A stretch of DNA of 49,980 bases from a virus: positions 1 through 49,980 of IMG/VR virus record IMGVR_UViG_3300035201_000148; one strand, written 5' to 3'. The notes below the pieces were generated by a model. The model was not told where the DNA came from, made no database searches, and worked only from the letters and a program-made list of their open reading frames with translations. The position numbers and the translations under genes were made by a program. Positions 48,911-49,980 of this stretch are shown here, piece by piece. How positions within the stretch are numbered: the stretch's first letter is position 1; every line of letters starts with the position of its first letter.

Positions 48911-49980
48911 AAATAGGATTAATTGGAGCAGGAAGACTTGGACTTTGCCTTGCACTTTTAATAGAGAATGCAGGGTATAAAGTTCTTGCATCTGATGTTC
49001 GTGAAGATTATGTTCAAGCACTTAATAAAGGAGTACTTGGTACAACTGAACCAAATGTTCATGAATATCTTTGGGATGCTAAGAACATAGAGTTCACAAC
49101 AGATAATGATAGGGTCATTAGAGAATGTGATCTTATCTTTACTCTTGTACAGACTCCATCATTAGAGGATGGAAGTTATGATGTAAATGCTGTATGGAAA
49201 GTTGTTGATGACTTCAAAGAAGCATCAGATGTATTAGCAGGTAAGTCACTTGTTGTTGGGTGTACTACCAACCCAGGAGATTGTGATCTATTCCAAGAAC
49301 AATTAGCACCATATGGTGTAGATGTTTATTATAACCCAGAGTTTATTGCACAGGGTTCTATCATAAAGGATCTGCAGAATGCTGATATGGTATTGGTTGG
49401 TGGTAATGGTCATCACGTTCCAGTTATAGAAGACATCTATAAGAAGATTCAAGTTAATGAACCTTCAATTCATTTTATGAGTACAAGGGCTGCTGAACTC
49501 ACAAAGATTGCAGTTAATTGTTATCTTACAACTAAGATCAGTTATGCTAATCAGGTTGGTCAAGTAATGATTAAGGATGGTATGGGAGATGAAGTTGATA
49601 CTGTATTAAAAGCAATTGGTTCTGATACCAGAGTAGGTACAAAGTATCTTGGATTTGGTTTTGGGTTTGGTGGACCTTGTTTCCCTAGAGACAATCGTGC
49701 ATTCTCAGCATATACACAACAGGTTGGAGTTCAAAACAGTATAGGTGAGACAACAGATAACTTTAATAATGAGCACTCAGAATTTCTAGTTGATTATTAT
49801 TTGAATAAGAATAAAGAAGAACTTCCTTTTTGCTTTAAGTACTTGACTTACAAAGGTGGAATAGATATTCTTACAGAGAGTCGTCCATATGATCTTGCAT
49901 TGAGGTTATTGGATGAAGGATATAAAGTTTATTGTATTGATGTTCCTATGAATTTACATAGTCAAATCGATGACAGGATA
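48907..49980 (+). CDS. UDP-glucose/GDP-mannose 6-dehydrogenase family, 3' end beyond window
   Basis: The first 358 codons of a nucleotide-sugar dehydrogenase, cut by the window end. NAD binding is at KIGLIGAGRLG, then LVQTPSLEDGSYD, YYNPEFIAQGSIIKDL, the helix ELTKIAVNCYLTTKISY, and the catalytic Cys in GFGGPCFPRDN (Cys258). Such enzymes oxidise a sugar C6 alcohol to a uronic acid with two NAD+. UDP-glucose versus GDP-mannose preference cannot be settled. Its neighbour nadE makes its cofactor. ATG 48907 overlaps the nadE stop. Confidence 0.92.
   Translation, partial: MKIGLIGAGRLGLCLALLIENAGYKVLASDVREDYVQALNKGVLGTTEPNVHEYLWDAKNIEFTTDNDRVIRECDLIFTLVQTPSLEDGSYDVNAVWKVVDDFKEASDVLAGKSLVVGCTTNPGDCDLFQEQLAPYGVDVYYNPEFIAQGSIIKDLQNADMVLVGGNGHHVPVIEDIYKKIQVNEPSIHFMSTRAAELTKIAVNCYLTTKISYANQVGQVMIKDGMGDEVDTVLKAIGSDTRVGTKYLGFGFGFGGPCFPRDNRAFSAYTQQVGVQNSIGETTDNFNNEHSEFLVDYYLNKNKEELPFCFKYLTYKGGIDILTESRPYDLALRLLDEGYKVYCIDVPMNLHSQIDDRI

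Noticed and set aside
1-49980. tRNA genes, CRISPR arrays, insertion sequences, attachment sites
   Set aside because: I looked for cloverleaf-like gaps, regular repeats and terminal inverted repeats; intergenic gaps are too short and nothing convincing was seen, although a computed tRNA scan was not possible.

Overview
The window is a piece of a T4-like cyanophage (cyanomyovirus) genome, read entirely on the + strand. The case rests on a T4-type replication set in typical order: gp45 tail, gp44, gp62, RegA, gp43, UvsX, gp41, gp61 and NrdA/NrdB. It is mixed with genes common in marine cyanophages (Hsp20, MazG, 2OG-Fe(II) oxygenases, PurM, Lys-rich virion-type proteins). Genes are tightly packed with ATGA, GTGA or TAATG start/stop overlaps. 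No gap exceeds about 80 bases. I saw no tRNA, rRNA, CRISPR array or transposon.

Layout. 1-6082: sliding clamp end, clamp loader, RegA, pyrE, a possible DruA-like (DUF4338) protein, a 2OG-Fe(II) oxygenase and a eukaryote-type phosphomannomutase. 6083-6650: a one-gene hsp20 unit with a late-type promoter and a terminator. 6677-13867: two Sm-like paralogue candidates, DNA polymerase, a cytidylyltransferase, UvsX, a second oxygenase, gp41 helicase and MazG. 13884-15321: sigma70-like promoter, a lipoprotein-like protein and purM. 15306-24707: a late island of Lys-rich and virion-type proteins with TATAAATA-type promoters, plus a lipase. 24666-32218: a textbook sigma70 promoter, then primase, nrdA, nrdB, a full-length glycogen phosphorylase and a GIY-YIG nuclease. 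32225-34810: a mannose-6-phosphate isomerase-type cupin and many small, often membrane, proteins. 34819-49980: terminator, late-type promoter, then about 15 kb of glycan genes. These are a GDP-mannose 3,5-epimerase, two other SDRs, four GT11-like glycosyltransferases, GT17, GT47-like, GT2, GT27-like and DUF5672 transferases, four methyltransferases, an NAD synthetase and a nucleotide-sugar dehydrogenase that runs off the end.

How it may fit together (inference). Glycogen phosphorylase would release glucose-1-phosphate from host storage glycogen. The phosphohexomutase-type PMM and the isomerase cupin could pass hexose phosphates toward GDP-mannose, and the epimerase would make GDP-L-galactose or a related sugar for the GT11-like enzymes. 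Carbon from glycogen could also feed the pentose phosphate pathway and so PurM, PyrE and NrdAB. NadE would supply NAD+ for the SDRs and the dehydrogenase. The late-type promoter ahead of the glycan cassette fits decoration of virions or of the host surface late in infection.
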